The notes: a model not told the origin generated them from the letters alone. Positions 51,531 through 61,518 are shown, counted from the stretch's first letter. The stretch is DNA of 64,000 nucleotides from QZKY01 sp942492925 (GCA_942492925.1 OW818641.1:1302001-1366000); one strand, 5' to 3'. Numbers and translations: made by a program.

Positions 51531-52274
51531 ATGTCCGTTACCATGCGTGAAATGCTGGAGGCCGGTATTCATTTCGGTCACCAAACCCGTTTCTGGAATC
51601 CCAAGATGGCCCCGTTTATCTTCGGCCATCGCAATCGCATCCATATCGTCAATCTGGAAAAAACCCTGGCCATGTACCAGGAGGCGATGAAGTTCATCCG
51701 TCAACTGTCTTCCAACCGCGGCACCATCCTGATGGTGGGCACCAAGCGCCAGGCGCGCGATATCATCGCCGCTGAAGCCAAGCGCGCAGGCGTGCCGTAT
51801 GTCGATCAACGCTGGCTGGGTGGCATGCTGACCAACTACAAGACCATCAAGACCTCGATCAAGCGTCTGAAAGACATGGAAGCTGCGATGCAAGACGGCA
51901 CCGTCGAGAAGATGAGCAAGAAAGAAGGGCTGATGTTCACGCGCGAAATGGCCAAGCTGGAGAAATCCATCGGTGGCATCAAGGATATGGGCGGTGTGCC
52001 TGACGCAATTTTTGTGGTCGACGTGGGTTACCACAAAGGCGCGATTACCGAAGCTGCGAAGCTGGGTATCCCGGTCATTGCTGTGGTCGACACGAACCAT
52101 TCGCCAGAAGGCATTGATTACGTCATTCCGGGCAACGACGACTCGTCCAAGGCCATCACGTTGTATGCACGCGGCGTGGCTGACGCGATCCTTGAAGGTC
52201 GTGCGAACGCGATGCAGGATGTGATCGAAACGATCAAGGGGGGCGACGATTACGTCGAAGTCAGCGAGAAATAA
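51531..52274 (+). CDS. rpsB: 30S ribosomal protein S2
   Basis: A 247-aa ribosomal protein. The N-terminus MSVTMREMLEAGIHFGHQTRFWNPKM, the segment RIHIVNLEKT and PVIAVVDTNHSPEGIDYVIPGNDD are near-universal in bacterial S2. The start has TGGAG seven bases upstream. It begins the rpsB-tsf-pyrH-frr series. A terminator-like hairpin directly follows the gene. Confidence 0.98.
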   Translation: MSVTMREMLEAGIHFGHQTRFWNPKMAPFIFGHRNRIHIVNLEKTLAMYQEAMKFIRQLSSNRGTILMVGTKRQARDIIAAEAKRAGVPYVDQRWLGGMLTNYKTIKTSIKRLKDMEAAMQDGTVEKMSKKEGLMFTREMAKLEKSIGGIKDMGGVPDAIFVVDVGYHKGAITEAAKLGIPVIAVVDTNHSPEGIDYVIPGNDDSSKAITLYARGVADAILEGRANAMQDVIETIKGGDDYVEVSEK

Positions 52275-52295
52275 TCGCGAGCAGTTTTGAGTTTG

Positions 52296-52326
52296 AAACA
52301 GGGTGGCAAGTCCGCCCTGTTTTTTA
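52296..52326 (+). terminator. Intrinsic terminator between rpsB and tsf
   Basis: ACAGGGTGG (52298-52306) pairs with CCGCCCTGT (52312-52320), one G-U pair, 5-base loop, followed by six Ts. It starts about 20 bases after the rpsB stop and would reduce transcription into tsf, so S2 would be made in excess over EF-Ts unless tsf has its own promoter. Confidence 0.8.
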
Positions 52327-52434
52327 AGTAAGCGTAAAGGTTGCGGGACAACGTTAAGCGGAGCACCACGCTGTCCTCAACATCAGGTTGGTTCGGGCGC
52401 CGATTGCAGGCGCTCATAGACTCAGGAGAACAAG

Positions 52435-53346
52435 ATGGCGGCAATTACCGCAGCAATGGTAGGTGAACTGCGCGCAAAGACCGATGCGCCGATGATGGAA
52501 TGCAAAAAAGCGTTGACGGAAGCTGATGGCGATATGGCCAGGGCGGAAGAAATCCTGCGCGTGAAGCTAGGCAGCAAGGCGTCCAAGGCGTCGTCGCGCG
52601 TCACGGCAGAAGGCGTGATCGCGGCCTACATCTCTGGCGGCACGGGTGCACTGCTGGAAATTAACTGCGAAACCGATTTCGTATCGAAGAATGACGATTT
52701 CCTCGCGTTTGCGAATACTTGCGCGAAGATGATTGCGGAAAAGAACCCGGCTGACGTGGCCGCTTTGTCCGCATTGCCGATGGATGGCAAGACGGTCGAA
52801 GAAGTGCGCGCGGCATTGATCGGCAAAATTGGTGAAAACATGTCCTTGCGCCGTTTTGCGCGTTTTCAGACGGGTGCCAAACTGGCTTCTTATCTGCATG
52901 GCACCCGCATTGGAGTAATGGTGGAGTTCGAGGCTTCGGACGAGCAGGTTGGCAAGGATGTGGCCATGCATATTGCCGCGATGAAGCCGGTTTCGCTATC
53001 ATCGGATGGTGTTCCTGCAGAGTTGATCGAGCGCGAGCGTTCGATTGCTGCACAAAAGGCGGCTGAAGATGCAGCGAAGGCGGTCGCGGAAGGCAAGAAG
53101 CCGCAACCGGCTGAAATCGTTGCCAAGCGCGTGGATGGTTCCGTGCAGAAGTATCTGAAAGAAGTATCTTTGCTAAATCAGGCTTTTGTGAAGAACGACA
53201 AACAGTCCGTTGAGCAGATGCTGAAAGCCGCTGGCGCAAACGTGAAATCGTTTGTGATGTATGTGGTTGGAGAGGGTATCGAGAAGCGTCAGGATGACTT
53301 TGCGGCAGAAGTGGCCGCACAAGTCGCTGCAGCGAAGCAAGCGTAA
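52435..53346 (+). CDS. tsf: Translation elongation factor Ts
   Basis: A 303-aa guanine-nucleotide exchange factor for EF-Tu. The N-terminal UBA-like domain (VGELRAKTDAPMMECKKALTEADGD), the GVIAAYISGGTGALLEINCETDFVSKND core and the LYSLNQAFVKNDK-type segment SLLNQAFVKNDKQSVEQML are conserved. AGGAG stands nine bases before the ATG; a small GCGCC/GGCGC hairpin (52397-52413) precedes it. Terminators flank the gene on both sides. Confidence 0.97.
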   Translation: MAAITAAMVGELRAKTDAPMMECKKALTEADGDMARAEEILRVKLGSKASKASSRVTAEGVIAAYISGGTGALLEINCETDFVSKNDDFLAFANTCAKMIAEKNPADVAALSALPMDGKTVEEVRAALIGKIGENMSLRRFARFQTGAKLASYLHGTRIGVMVEFEASDEQVGKDVAMHIAAMKPVSLSSDGVPAELIERERSIAAQKAAEDAAKAVAEGKKPQPAEIVAKRVDGSVQKYLKEVSLLNQAFVKNDKQSVEQMLKAAGANVKSFVMYVVGEGIEKRQDDFAAEVAAQVAAAKQA

Positions 53347-53348
53347 TT

Positions 53349-53374
53349 AAAAACGGGCCAAGTGGCCCGTTTTT
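53349..53374 (+). terminator. Intrinsic terminator after tsf
   Basis: ACGGGCC (53353-53359) and GGCCCGT (53364-53370) form a perfect stem extended by A-T pairs, with a 4-base AAGT loop and five Ts. It begins two bases after the tsf stop and looks highly efficient, so pyrH must have its own promoter in the following 166 bp. Confidence 0.9.
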
Positions 53375-53540
53375 AATAGCAGACTGTATGCCAGTGGCGC
53401 GGGTAGAACTGTCCACATATACAAACAGTTTGAAGAAAAACTGGATTCGCAGCGTGGTTATGTTGCACAATGCAATAATGGCAAGCGATTTCAGACAAAG
53501 GTGATGCAGGGATAACTGAATTCTTATAGGGAAACGGATC

Positions 53541-54257
53541 ATGACAAAACCTGTCTACAAGCGCATTCTCCTCAAACTCTCTGGTGAAGCCTTGATGGGA
53601 ACGGATCAGTACGGGATCAATCGTTCGGCCATCGAGCGCATGGTGACCGATGTGGCTGAGGTGGCCAATATGGGCATCGAGGTCGCGATTGTGATCGGTG
53701 GCGGCAACATTTTTCGAGGCGTTGCACCCGGTGCGCAAGGGATGGATCGCGCGACGGCTGACTACATGGGCATGTTGGCGACGGTGATGAACTCACTGGC
53801 TTTGGCTGATGCGATGCGTCAGAAGCAGTTGACGGCGCGCGTGATGTCGGCCATCAAGGTGGAGCAAGTCATTGAACCCTATGTTCGACCGAAGGCGCTG
53901 CAGTATCTGGAAGAAGGCAAGATCGTCATTTTCGCCGCAGGAACAGGCAATCCGTTTTTTACGACCGACACCGCTGCCGCATTGCGGGGTTCAGAAATTG
54001 GTGCCGAAATCGTGTTGAAGGCAACCAAGGTCGATGGCGTTTATTCGGCCGATCCGATGAAAGACCCTACTGCCACACGCTATTCGTCGATTTCTTTCGA
54101 TGAAGCCTTGGGTAAGCATCTCGACGTAATGGATGCCACAGCGTTTGCTTTGTGTCGTGATCAAAAAATGCCAGTGAAAGTATTTTCCATCACCAAGCCC
54201 GGTGCGCTCAAGCGCGTTGTGCTGGGCGAAGATGAAGGCACGCTGGTTTACGTTTAA
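53541..54257 (+). CDS. pyrH: UMP kinase
   Basis: A 238-aa amino-acid-kinase-fold enzyme converting UMP to UDP. The N-terminus YKRILLKLSGEALMG, IVIGGGNIFRG, the UMP-site DYMGMLATVMNSLALADAM and FAAGTGNPFFTTDTAAALRG are diagnostic. GGG precedes the ATG weakly. No good sigma-70 promoter was recognised in the 166 bp upstream, though one is expected after the tsf terminator. Confidence 0.96.
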   Translation: MTKPVYKRILLKLSGEALMGTDQYGINRSAIERMVTDVAEVANMGIEVAIVIGGGNIFRGVAPGAQGMDRATADYMGMLATVMNSLALADAMRQKQLTARVMSAIKVEQVIEPYVRPKALQYLEEGKIVIFAAGTGNPFFTTDTAAALRGSEIGAEIVLKATKVDGVYSADPMKDPTATRYSSISFDEALGKHLDVMDATAFALCRDQKMPVKVFSITKPGALKRVVLGEDEGTLVYV

Positions 54258-54332
54258 CGCGAAAATCCTTTTTCGTGCGCATGAGACAAGTTTTTTGTAC
54301 ATAACGTTTAAACATTGATACTGGAGAGCAGG

Positions 54333-54893
54333 ATGAGTATCTCGGATTTGAAAAAAAATGCGCAGCAAAAAATGAACAAATCAATTGAGACGCTGAAGGG
54401 TGATCTCGCCAAGGTGCGCACGGGTCGTGCACACACCGGCATTCTCGACCACGTGATGGTGGATTATTACGGAAACCCAACACCCATCAATCAGGTCGCC
54501 AACGTCACGCTGATGGATGCGCGCACGATTGGCGTGCAACCGTGGGAAAAGAAAATGGCGGCAACGATCGAAAAAGCGATCCGGGATTCCGATCTGGGCT
54601 TGAATCCTGCCACCCAAGGGGACATGATTCGCGTGCCGACGCCTGCGCTGACCGAAGAGCGGCGCAAGGAAATGGTCAAGCTCGTCAAGGTTGAAGGGGA
54701 AGACGCAAAGATTGCGGTACGCAATATTCGTCGTGATGCCAATGAAGCCTTGAAAAAAATGGTCAAGGACAAGACGTGCTCTGAAGATGAGGAGCGCCGC
54801 GCGCAGGACGAGGTTCAGAAATTGACTGACAAATTTGTCTCCGATATCGACAAAATGGTTGTCGAAAAGGAGAAAGAGGTCATGACGGTTTGA
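54333..54893 (+). CDS. frr: Ribosome recycling factor
   Basis: A 186-aa protein that splits post-termination ribosomes with EF-G. The N-terminal helix KMNKSIETLKGDLAKVRTGRAH, VDYYGNPTPINQVANV, and PTPALTEERRKEMVKLVK are typical. The ATG at 54333 is preceded by GGAG seven bases upstream; a TTG six codons earlier is unnecessary. It lies 75 bp after pyrH. Confidence 0.97.
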   Translation: MSISDLKKNAQQKMNKSIETLKGDLAKVRTGRAHTGILDHVMVDYYGNPTPINQVANVTLMDARTIGVQPWEKKMAATIEKAIRDSDLGLNPATQGDMIRVPTPALTEERRKEMVKLVKVEGEDAKIAVRNIRRDANEALKKMVKDKTCSEDEERRAQDEVQKLTDKFVSDIDKMVVEKEKEVMTV

Positions 54894-54924
54894 TGACTGA
54901 ATTATTTTGGGGATACGCGACCTT

Positions 54925-55671
54925 ATGACAGGCGCCAGTTCGACCCTGTCTGTGCCGATCTATTCGGATACACCTAGGCACATTGCCATCATTATGGATG
55001 GCAATGGGCGTTGGGCGACCAAGCGTTTTTTGCCACGGACAGCAGGTCACTTGAAGGGGCTGGATACGGTGCGCGATATGGTGAAGGCGTGCGCTGAAAG
55101 AGGCGTTGCGTTCTTGACCGTTTTTGCATTCAGTTCGGAAAACTGGCGTCGTCCACCTGATGAAGTATCGTTCCTGATGAGGCTTTTCAGAACGACGCTT
55201 GATCGTGAAGTGTCCAAACTTCATGCGAATGGCATTCGTCTGAAAGTGGTTGGCGATATCAGCCGTTTTGATGCGCCCTTACAAGAGATGATTGCTAATG
55301 CCGAACGCATGACTGCTGGAAATGATCGTTTGACGTTGACGATCTGTGCTAATTACGGCGGGCGCTGGGACGTTATGCAGGCGATGAACAAGATGTTAGG
55401 GGATCTGGCAGAGGCGGGGCATTTTACGGAAGAACATTTGACGCCGTATCTGTCGATGGCTTATGCTCCTGAACCGGATCTTTTTATTCGTACGGGCGGT
55501 GAAAAACGCGTTTCGAATTTTTTGTTATGGCAACTCGCTTATACCGAGTTGTATTTCACCGATACGTATTGGCCGGATTTTGACGCGATAGCACTGGACG
55601 CAGCCATTTCTTCTTATCGTCAACGAGAGCGACGCTTTGGGCGAACCAGCGAACAACTGATAACAACATAA
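54925..55671 (+). CDS. uppS: Undecaprenyl diphosphate synthase
   Basis: A 248-aa cis-prenyltransferase making the C55 lipid carrier for peptidoglycan and O-antigen. The catalytic Asp25 is in IAIIMDGNGRWA, with GHLKGLDTVRDMV, FAFSSENW and the C-terminal DLFIRTGGEKRVSNFLLWQ and ELYFTDTYWPDF. The ATG at 54925 has no close Shine-Dalgarno; a TTG at 54907 is an alternative start. It is followed 7 bp later by cdsA. Confidence 0.95.
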   Translation: MTGASSTLSVPIYSDTPRHIAIIMDGNGRWATKRFLPRTAGHLKGLDTVRDMVKACAERGVAFLTVFAFSSENWRRPPDEVSFLMRLFRTTLDREVSKLHANGIRLKVVGDISRFDAPLQEMIANAERMTAGNDRLTLTICANYGGRWDVMQAMNKMLGDLAEAGHFTEEHLTPYLSMAYAPEPDLFIRTGGEKRVSNFLLWQLAYTELYFTDTYWPDFDAIALDAAISSYRQRERRFGRTSEQLITT

Positions 55672-55678
55672 AAAGACA

Positions 55679-56497
55679 ATGCTGAAAACGCGCGTTATTA
55701 CCTCGATAGTTTTATTCGGTGCCTTGGTGGGTTTGCTGTTTTCCGGATACCACTTGGCTTTCGAGGTGGTGCTGACAGCCTTCTTCGCTGCGGCGTCTTG
55801 GGAATGTTTCCGTTTGTTTGGCGTTTCGCACCCGATAGTGAGCGCCATAGCCTGGTCGGTAACTTTCCCCATCGTTATTTACCTAGCGGATTTTTCCAGG
55901 CTAATCTGGTTGTTAGCCCTGTGTGTGATGATGTGGGCGCTACGTTTTGCGCCGACGCTGAAAATAGGCATCCCTCCGCTGGCGACTATCGGTAATCGTT
56001 TGCTCATGGGGATGTATGCGTTTGCATTGTTGGCATTTTTCATTGCGATGTATGCGCTTTATCGGCATTCTCCGCTCTTCCTGCTCTCGATCGTATCCAT
56101 TATTTTCATTGCGGATATTGGCGCTTATGCATTTGGCAAGACATTTGGCAAGCGAAAGCTTGCGCCAAAAATCTCGCCCTCCAAGACTTGGGAAGGAGCG
56201 ATAGGAGGGGGGGCCTCCGCCCTGGCGTTTTCGTGCATCCTTGCCATGATCCCGATGTTTCAGGATACGGTTATGGGCAAGTTCCAGATGAAACTGGGGT
56301 GGATAGGCTTGCTGGTTGTCATCACGCTTTTTGTTTCAAGCAGTGTTGTCGGCGATTTGTTTGAGTCACGTCTCAAACGCAGAGCGGGTGTAAAAGATAG
56401 TAGTAATCTCTTGCCAGGACACGGTGGTGTGCTGGACAGGATTGATGCGCTGTTGCCAGTCTTGCCACTCGCCTCTCTACTTGACCTTTTGATGTAG
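55679..56497 (+). CDS. cdsA: Phosphatidate cytidylyltransferase
   Basis: A 272-aa membrane enzyme making CDP-diacylglycerol, the precursor of all phospholipids. It has about seven to eight membrane segments and the C-terminal signature SPSKTWEGAIGGG and, further on, SVVGDLFESRLKRRAGVKDSSNLLPGHGGVLDRIDAL. It is co-transcribed between uppS and dxr by spacing. Confidence 0.95.
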   Translation: MLKTRVITSIVLFGALVGLLFSGYHLAFEVVLTAFFAAASWECFRLFGVSHPIVSAIAWSVTFPIVIYLADFSRLIWLLALCVMMWALRFAPTLKIGIPPLATIGNRLLMGMYAFALLAFFIAMYALYRHSPLFLLSIVSIIFIADIGAYAFGKTFGKRKLAPKISPSKTWEGAIGGGASALAFSCILAMIPMFQDTVMGKFQMKLGWIGLLVVITLFVSSSVVGDLFESRLKRRAGVKDSSNLLPGHGGVLDRIDALLPVLPLASLLDLLM

Positions 56498-56542
56498 AGT
56501 GAGGCGTTACGCGTATCCAATTGATCCCTGCCTAAATCTTTC

Positions 56543-57721
56543 ATGCAGCGTATTACCATTCTTGGCTCAACGGGTTCGATCGGTGTCTCTACACTGGATG
56601 TCTTGTCGCGTCATCCGGATCGTTATGTTGTTTATGCCTTGACCGCGCATGATAATGTCGAAGCATTGGCAGCACAGTGCGAAAAATTCCATCCCCAGAT
56701 TGCGGTTGTTGGCACGCCAGAGGCGGCGCAGTCTTTGCGTCGTCATTTGCGTCAGAAAGGGCTGAAAACCGAAGTCGAATACGGCAAGGCAGCCTTGTGC
56801 AAGGTGGCGAGCGCACCGGAATGCGATGCGGTCATGGCGGCGATTGTGGGGGGCGCCGGGTTGGAACCCACGCTGGCGGCCGCCCGCGCAGGCAAGAAAA
56901 TTCTGTTGGCAAACAAGGAAGCGCTTGTGATGTCGGGGCAATTATTCATGGATGCCGTGACGAAGAACGGTGCCATGTTGTTGCCGATCGACAGTGAACA
57001 CAATGCGATTTTCCAGTGTTTGCCGGATGCTTACCATCGCTCTCCTGGGCAGCATGGCGTTGCCAAGGTGATGTTGACGGCTTCTGGCGGACCATTTTTG
57101 ACGCGGCCGACCGCGACACTGGATTTGGTGACACCGGAAGAGGCGGTGGCGCATCCGAAATGGGTAATGGGCCGCAAGATTTCGGTCGACTCCGCGACGA
57201 TGATGAACAAGGGGTTGGAAGTCATTGAAGCGCACTGGTTGTTTGGTGTTTCCGTGAGCCAGATCGAAGTGGTGATTCATCCGCAAAGCATCATTCATTC
57301 GATGGTATCTTACGTCGACGGATCGGTGATTGCGCAATTGGGTCACCCGGATATGAGAACCCCGATTGCCCATGCGCTTGCTTATCCGGAGCGCATGGCT
57401 TCAGGCGTGCCCCCGCTGGATTTGACTCGGATGGGCAATCTGCAATTTGAAAAACCAGATTTTTTGCGTTTCCCGTGTTTGAAGCTGGCGTATGAGGCCA
57501 TGAAAGCAGGGGGCGCGACGCCAGCTATTTTGAATGCGGCCAACGAGGTAGCTGTGCAGGCTTTTTTAGATAGAAGAATAGGATTCCGGATGATTGATTC
57601 GTTGATAGGTAGAGTGCTGGACCGAGTCGCCCCGGACAGCATGATTGTTGGTATTGACCATTTGTTAGAGCACGATCGTGCTGCGCGGGAAGCCGCGCGA
57701 GCGTTGATAAGCCGTTATTAA
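56543..57721 (+). CDS. dxr: 1-deoxy-D-xylulose 5-phosphate reductoisomerase
   Basis: A 392-aa MEP-pathway enzyme using NADPH. The nucleotide motif ITILGSTGSIGVSTLDV, the metal and substrate regions LLPIDSEHNAIFQCL, TASGGPFL, HPKWVMGRKISVDSATMMNKGLEVIEAHWLF and HPQSIIHSMV are conserved. With ispH elsewhere in the window it supplies isoprenoid precursors for UppS. Confidence 0.97.
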   Translation: MQRITILGSTGSIGVSTLDVLSRHPDRYVVYALTAHDNVEALAAQCEKFHPQIAVVGTPEAAQSLRRHLRQKGLKTEVEYGKAALCKVASAPECDAVMAAIVGGAGLEPTLAAARAGKKILLANKEALVMSGQLFMDAVTKNGAMLLPIDSEHNAIFQCLPDAYHRSPGQHGVAKVMLTASGGPFLTRPTATLDLVTPEEAVAHPKWVMGRKISVDSATMMNKGLEVIEAHWLFGVSVSQIEVVIHPQSIIHSMVSYVDGSVIAQLGHPDMRTPIAHALAYPERMASGVPPLDLTRMGNLQFEKPDFLRFPCLKLAYEAMKAGGATPAILNAANEVAVQAFLDRRIGFRMIDSLIGRVLDRVAPDSMIVGIDHLLEHDRAAREAARALISRY

Positions 57722-57742
57722 CCTGTGCCCTTCGTTTAGCCC

Positions 57743-59107
57743 ATGATTTTTTTTCAAACGCTCCTCGCCTTCTTTCTTGCAATCGGTTTGCTGGTTGTCG
57801 TACATGAGTTCGGCCACTATTTTGCGGCCCGTTTGTGCAACGTTAAAGTGCTCCGGTTTTCACTGGGCATGGGCAAGATTCTTTTTTCCCGGCGTTTTGG
57901 CAAGGATCAGACGGAATGGGCTGTTTCTTTGCTCCCCTTGGGGGGGTATGTCAAGCTGCTCGATTCGCGCGAAGTTGATATCAGTACGCTGCCGCCGGAA
58001 GACGCCAAACGCGAATTCAATAGTCAACCAGTCTGGAAGAGGATGCTGATTGTTGCGGCAGGTCCGTTTGCGAATTTTTTCTTGGCCATCCTTTTGTTGA
58101 TGGGGGTGTACATGAATGGGGTTCCCGGTGCGACAACCCGCTTGCGCGCTGTCCCTGAAAATACCATTGCTTGGCAAGCGGGTTTGCGAGGCGGAGAACT
58201 GGTGACAAGCGTGAACGGAAAATCCGTTGTGATCTGGTCGGAGTTCAACTGGAGGATAGTTCAATCATCCGTCGAGAAATCGGCCATCCATATCGAGGTC
58301 TTGCGCAAGCCCGCTACTTCATCGGTTGACGAGAGATATACCGCAATCATTCCTCAGGAGCGTGTGTCGAGTACCAATATCGACAAGGATTTTTTACGCA
58401 AGCTCGGACTGGCGATGGCAAGGCCGCCGGCGCAAATTGGGAAAGTGGCGGCCGACGGTCCAGCCATGCGGGCGGGGTTGCAGGAAGGAGATGTGATCGT
58501 CTCGGTTAACGGCCAGCCAATGATTGATGGACTGGACTTTGTTGAATTTGTTCGACATTCGCCAGAGAAACAGCTGACCGTACGTTTTCTGCGGAACCAG
58601 GAGTCCAGGGAGGTATTGCTGACGCCCGAAGCGGAGGCGCTGAAGGATACGACGATCGGCAAGATCCGGGTAGAAGTTCCGTTGCGTCCCGAGATGACGA
58701 TTTCACGCCATGCCTTTGGGGACGCCTTGCCCAAAGCAGTGGAAAGAACATGGGACACCTCCATTATCTCCCTGAAAATGCTGGGCAAAATAGTGATGGG
58801 TGAGGTTTCCTGGAAGAATATTTCGGGCCCGATTACGATCGCTGATTATGCAGGTCAAACGGCGCGTGTTGGCGCCATCAGTTATCTGGGATTTATTGCC
58901 TTCATCAGTATTAGCCTTGGCGTGATGAATTTGCTGCCTATTCCTGTTCTGGACGGGGGGCTTTTGCTGTATTATTCACTGGAACTTCTGACAGGGCGCT
59001 CGCTTTCCGAGCGTGCCGGAAAAATGGCACAACGTGCCGGACTGGCCATGCTGGCGGCATTGATGGTTATTGCAATTTTCAATGACATCGTTAGGCTGAT
59101 TTTTTAG
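57743..59107 (+). CDS. rseP: Site-2 intramembrane metalloprotease RseP
   Basis: A 454-aa polytopic membrane protease. The zinc motif HEFGH is at residues 21-25 in the first membrane helix, two PDZ domains lie between about 125 and 315 (AWQAGLRGGELVTSVNGK; GPAMRAGLQEGDVIVSVNG), and the third zinc ligand is in PIPVLDGG (Asp about 402). It cleaves anti-sigma-E RseA and signal-peptide remnants. It sits between dxr and bamA, the normal place. Confidence 0.95.
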   Translation: MIFFQTLLAFFLAIGLLVVVHEFGHYFAARLCNVKVLRFSLGMGKILFSRRFGKDQTEWAVSLLPLGGYVKLLDSREVDISTLPPEDAKREFNSQPVWKRMLIVAAGPFANFFLAILLLMGVYMNGVPGATTRLRAVPENTIAWQAGLRGGELVTSVNGKSVVIWSEFNWRIVQSSVEKSAIHIEVLRKPATSSVDERYTAIIPQERVSSTNIDKDFLRKLGLAMARPPAQIGKVAADGPAMRAGLQEGDVIVSVNGQPMIDGLDFVEFVRHSPEKQLTVRFLRNQESREVLLTPEAEALKDTTIGKIRVEVPLRPEMTISRHAFGDALPKAVERTWDTSIISLKMLGKIVMGEVSWKNISGPITIADYAGQTARVGAISYLGFIAFISISLGVMNLLPIPVLDGGLLLYYSLELLTGRSLSERAGKMAQRAGLAMLAALMVIAIFNDIVRLIF

Positions 59108-59152
59108 TCCTGACAGCGCTAGCGGGCTGATTGATAAAGAAACGATAGCATA

Positions 59153-61480
59153 ATGAATTTGTCCTCCGTGAGCCTCTTTTCCACCGCCTTCCGCCGTCGT
59201 ACCATCGCCACCGCAGTACTGGCCTTTTGTTCCGGGCAGGCATTAGCTGTGCAAGCTTTTACCGTAAAAGACATCCGCCTCGAAGGATTGCAACGTACCG
59301 AGGCAGGCACGGTATTTAGCTACCTTCCGGTGCGCGTTGGCGAGACATTCAATGATGAGAAAGGCACCGCTACTGTCAAGGCGCTGTATGCCACAGGATT
59401 TTTCAAGGATGTTCGCGTTGAACGGGAAGGAAACGTCCTAGTTGTCTTTGTCGAAGAACGGCCGGCTGTGACCAGTATCGAGTTTTCCGGGATGAAGGAA
59501 TTCGATAAGGATTTCGTGCTGAAAGCGTTGAAGGACATTGGTTTGGCCGAAGGCCGGATTTTCGACAAATCGCTCGTCGAGCGCGCCGAGCAGGAGCTCA
59601 AGAAGCAGTATTTGTCACGCGGCTTGTACGGTGCGCAGTTTACGACAACCGTGACGCCGATGGAACGCAACCGCGTCGGAATCACGTTTGCTGTTGTGGA
59701 AGGGGATGCTGCGCGAATCAGGCAAATCAACTTTATTGGCAACCGGGTATTTTCCGATAAACAGTTAAGTCGTCAAATGAGTCTCACGACACCGGGGGTG
59801 ATGACGTGGCTGTCGAAAACGGATCAATACTCGAAGCAGAAGCTGACGGCGGATATTGAGTCGCTTAAGTCCTACTACCAGAATAACGGGTACATTGAAG
59901 CTCAGATCGAATCCACGCAGGTTTCCATTACGCCGGACAAAAAAGACATCTACCTCACCATCAATATCAAGGAAGGTGACAAATTTTCCGTTTCGGATAT
60001 CAAACTCGAAGGTCAGATGTTCGGTCAAGAGGCGGAAATCCAGAAACTCATTCTCTTGAAAAAGGGGGATGTGTATTCAGGCGAAAAAATGACGGAAACG
60101 ACCAAGAAAATCGCCGATCACATGGGGAATTTTGGTTACGCCTTCGCCAACGTCAATCCCCATCCGGCGATTGATCGTGCCATGAAAGAAGTGGCTTTCA
60201 CGATTTTTATTGATCCCGGCAAGCGTGTGTATGTGCGGCGCATCAACTTCTCGGGCAATGCCCAAACGCGTGATGAAGTGATGCGTCGTGAATTCCGGCA
60301 AATGGAAGGGGCGTGGTATGACAACGCGAAGATCAAGTTGTCGCGCGATCGGGTTGATCGAACGGGTTATTTCAGCGAGGTCAGCGTTGATACGCCCGAG
60401 GTGCCGGGCACCAATGATCAGGTGGATGTGAATGTCAAGGTGACGGAAAAGCCGACGGGGATGCTCACTCTAGGCGCGGGTTATTCGCAATCCGAGCAAA
60501 TAATGCTGATGGCGTCCCTGCATCAGGAAAATTTTGCCGGCACGGGCAGCAATGCGGGTATTACAGTCAACACCAGTGAACGTTACCGAACGCTGGTGCT
60601 GACGCATACCAATCCGTATTTCACCGATGACGGGATCAGCCGCAGCATGGATTTGTATTTGCGTACGACCCGCCCGCCTCTATACAACGACTGGGATTAC
60701 AAGGTGCAGACCATGGGAGCGGCCGTCAAGTTTGGTGTGCCCTTCACCGAAAAAGATAAAGTGTTTTTCGGTGTAGGGTATGAAAATACTAAAGTCACGA
60801 CTTACGCCGAAAGTCCCAACAAGTATGAAGAGTTCGTTAGAGATTTTGGTGGTACCAATCCGGGAACGGCGACAGTCAATGCGATTCCCTTGACGGTGGG
60901 TTGGCAACGCGATACGCGAAACAGTGCGCTGGTGCCGAATCGCGGTCAGTTGACGCGCGCCAATTTTGAGATGTCACCGACCGCCGATCTCGAATACTAC
61001 CGGGCCACTTTCCAGGAGCAGTATTTCTGGCCGGTGACCAATGTCGTAACTCTGGCCGTGAATGGCCAATTCGACTACGGCAAAGGGCTGAGCGGCAAGA
61101 AGTACCCCATTTTCAAGAATTATTATGCAGGGGGCATCGGTACCGTACGGGGATATGAAAGCAGTACCATCGGTGGGGTCGATGAGAATGACCAGGCCTT
61201 GGGTGGTAATCGCCGTCTTTTCGGTAATCTGGAATTGCAGTTCCCGTTGACGGTGGAAGGGAAGGATCGCACCTTGCGCTGGTTCACTTTCTTTGATGGC
61301 GGCACGGTCTGGGCAGAGGAAGACGAGATGAAGCTGTCCGATTTGCGATATTCCACTGGCGTGGGAATTACTTGGGAATCGCCGATCGGCCCGTTGAAGC
61401 TGAGTTACGGTTACCCGCTGAATGCGAAAGATGGGGACAAGAAACAGCAATTCCAGTTCCAGATCGGAACCGGGTTTTGA
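59153..61480 (+). CDS. bamA: Outer membrane protein assembly factor BamA
   Basis: A 775-aa Omp85 protein. A signal peptide ends around ALAVQA (residue 34), five POTRA domains occupy about 35-430 (first: FTVKDIRLEGLQRTEAGTVF), and a 16-strand barrel follows. The barrel has the lid-lock motif VRGYESS (about 665) and the C-terminal Phe (FQIGTGF). It inserts beta-barrel proteins into the outer membrane. It is directly followed by skp, its periplasmic chaperone partner. Confidence 0.97.
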   Translation: MNLSSVSLFSTAFRRRTIATAVLAFCSGQALAVQAFTVKDIRLEGLQRTEAGTVFSYLPVRVGETFNDEKGTATVKALYATGFFKDVRVEREGNVLVVFVEERPAVTSIEFSGMKEFDKDFVLKALKDIGLAEGRIFDKSLVERAEQELKKQYLSRGLYGAQFTTTVTPMERNRVGITFAVVEGDAARIRQINFIGNRVFSDKQLSRQMSLTTPGVMTWLSKTDQYSKQKLTADIESLKSYYQNNGYIEAQIESTQVSITPDKKDIYLTINIKEGDKFSVSDIKLEGQMFGQEAEIQKLILLKKGDVYSGEKMTETTKKIADHMGNFGYAFANVNPHPAIDRAMKEVAFTIFIDPGKRVYVRRINFSGNAQTRDEVMRREFRQMEGAWYDNAKIKLSRDRVDRTGYFSEVSVDTPEVPGTNDQVDVNVKVTEKPTGMLTLGAGYSQSEQIMLMASLHQENFAGTGSNAGITVNTSERYRTLVLTHTNPYFTDDGISRSMDLYLRTTRPPLYNDWDYKVQTMGAAVKFGVPFTEKDKVFFGVGYENTKVTTYAESPNKYEEFVRDFGGTNPGTATVNAIPLTVGWQRDTRNSALVPNRGQLTRANFEMSPTADLEYYRATFQEQYFWPVTNVVTLAVNGQFDYGKGLSGKKYPIFKNYYAGGIGTVRGYESSTIGGVDENDQALGGNRRLFGNLELQFPLTVEGKDRTLRWFTFFDGGTVWAEEDEMKLSDLRYSTGVGITWESPIGPLKLSYGYPLNAKDGDKKQQFQFQIGTGF

Positions 61481-61518
61481 GTTACCTGACGAATCTTTAA
61501 CCTCATAGGAGGATAGCC

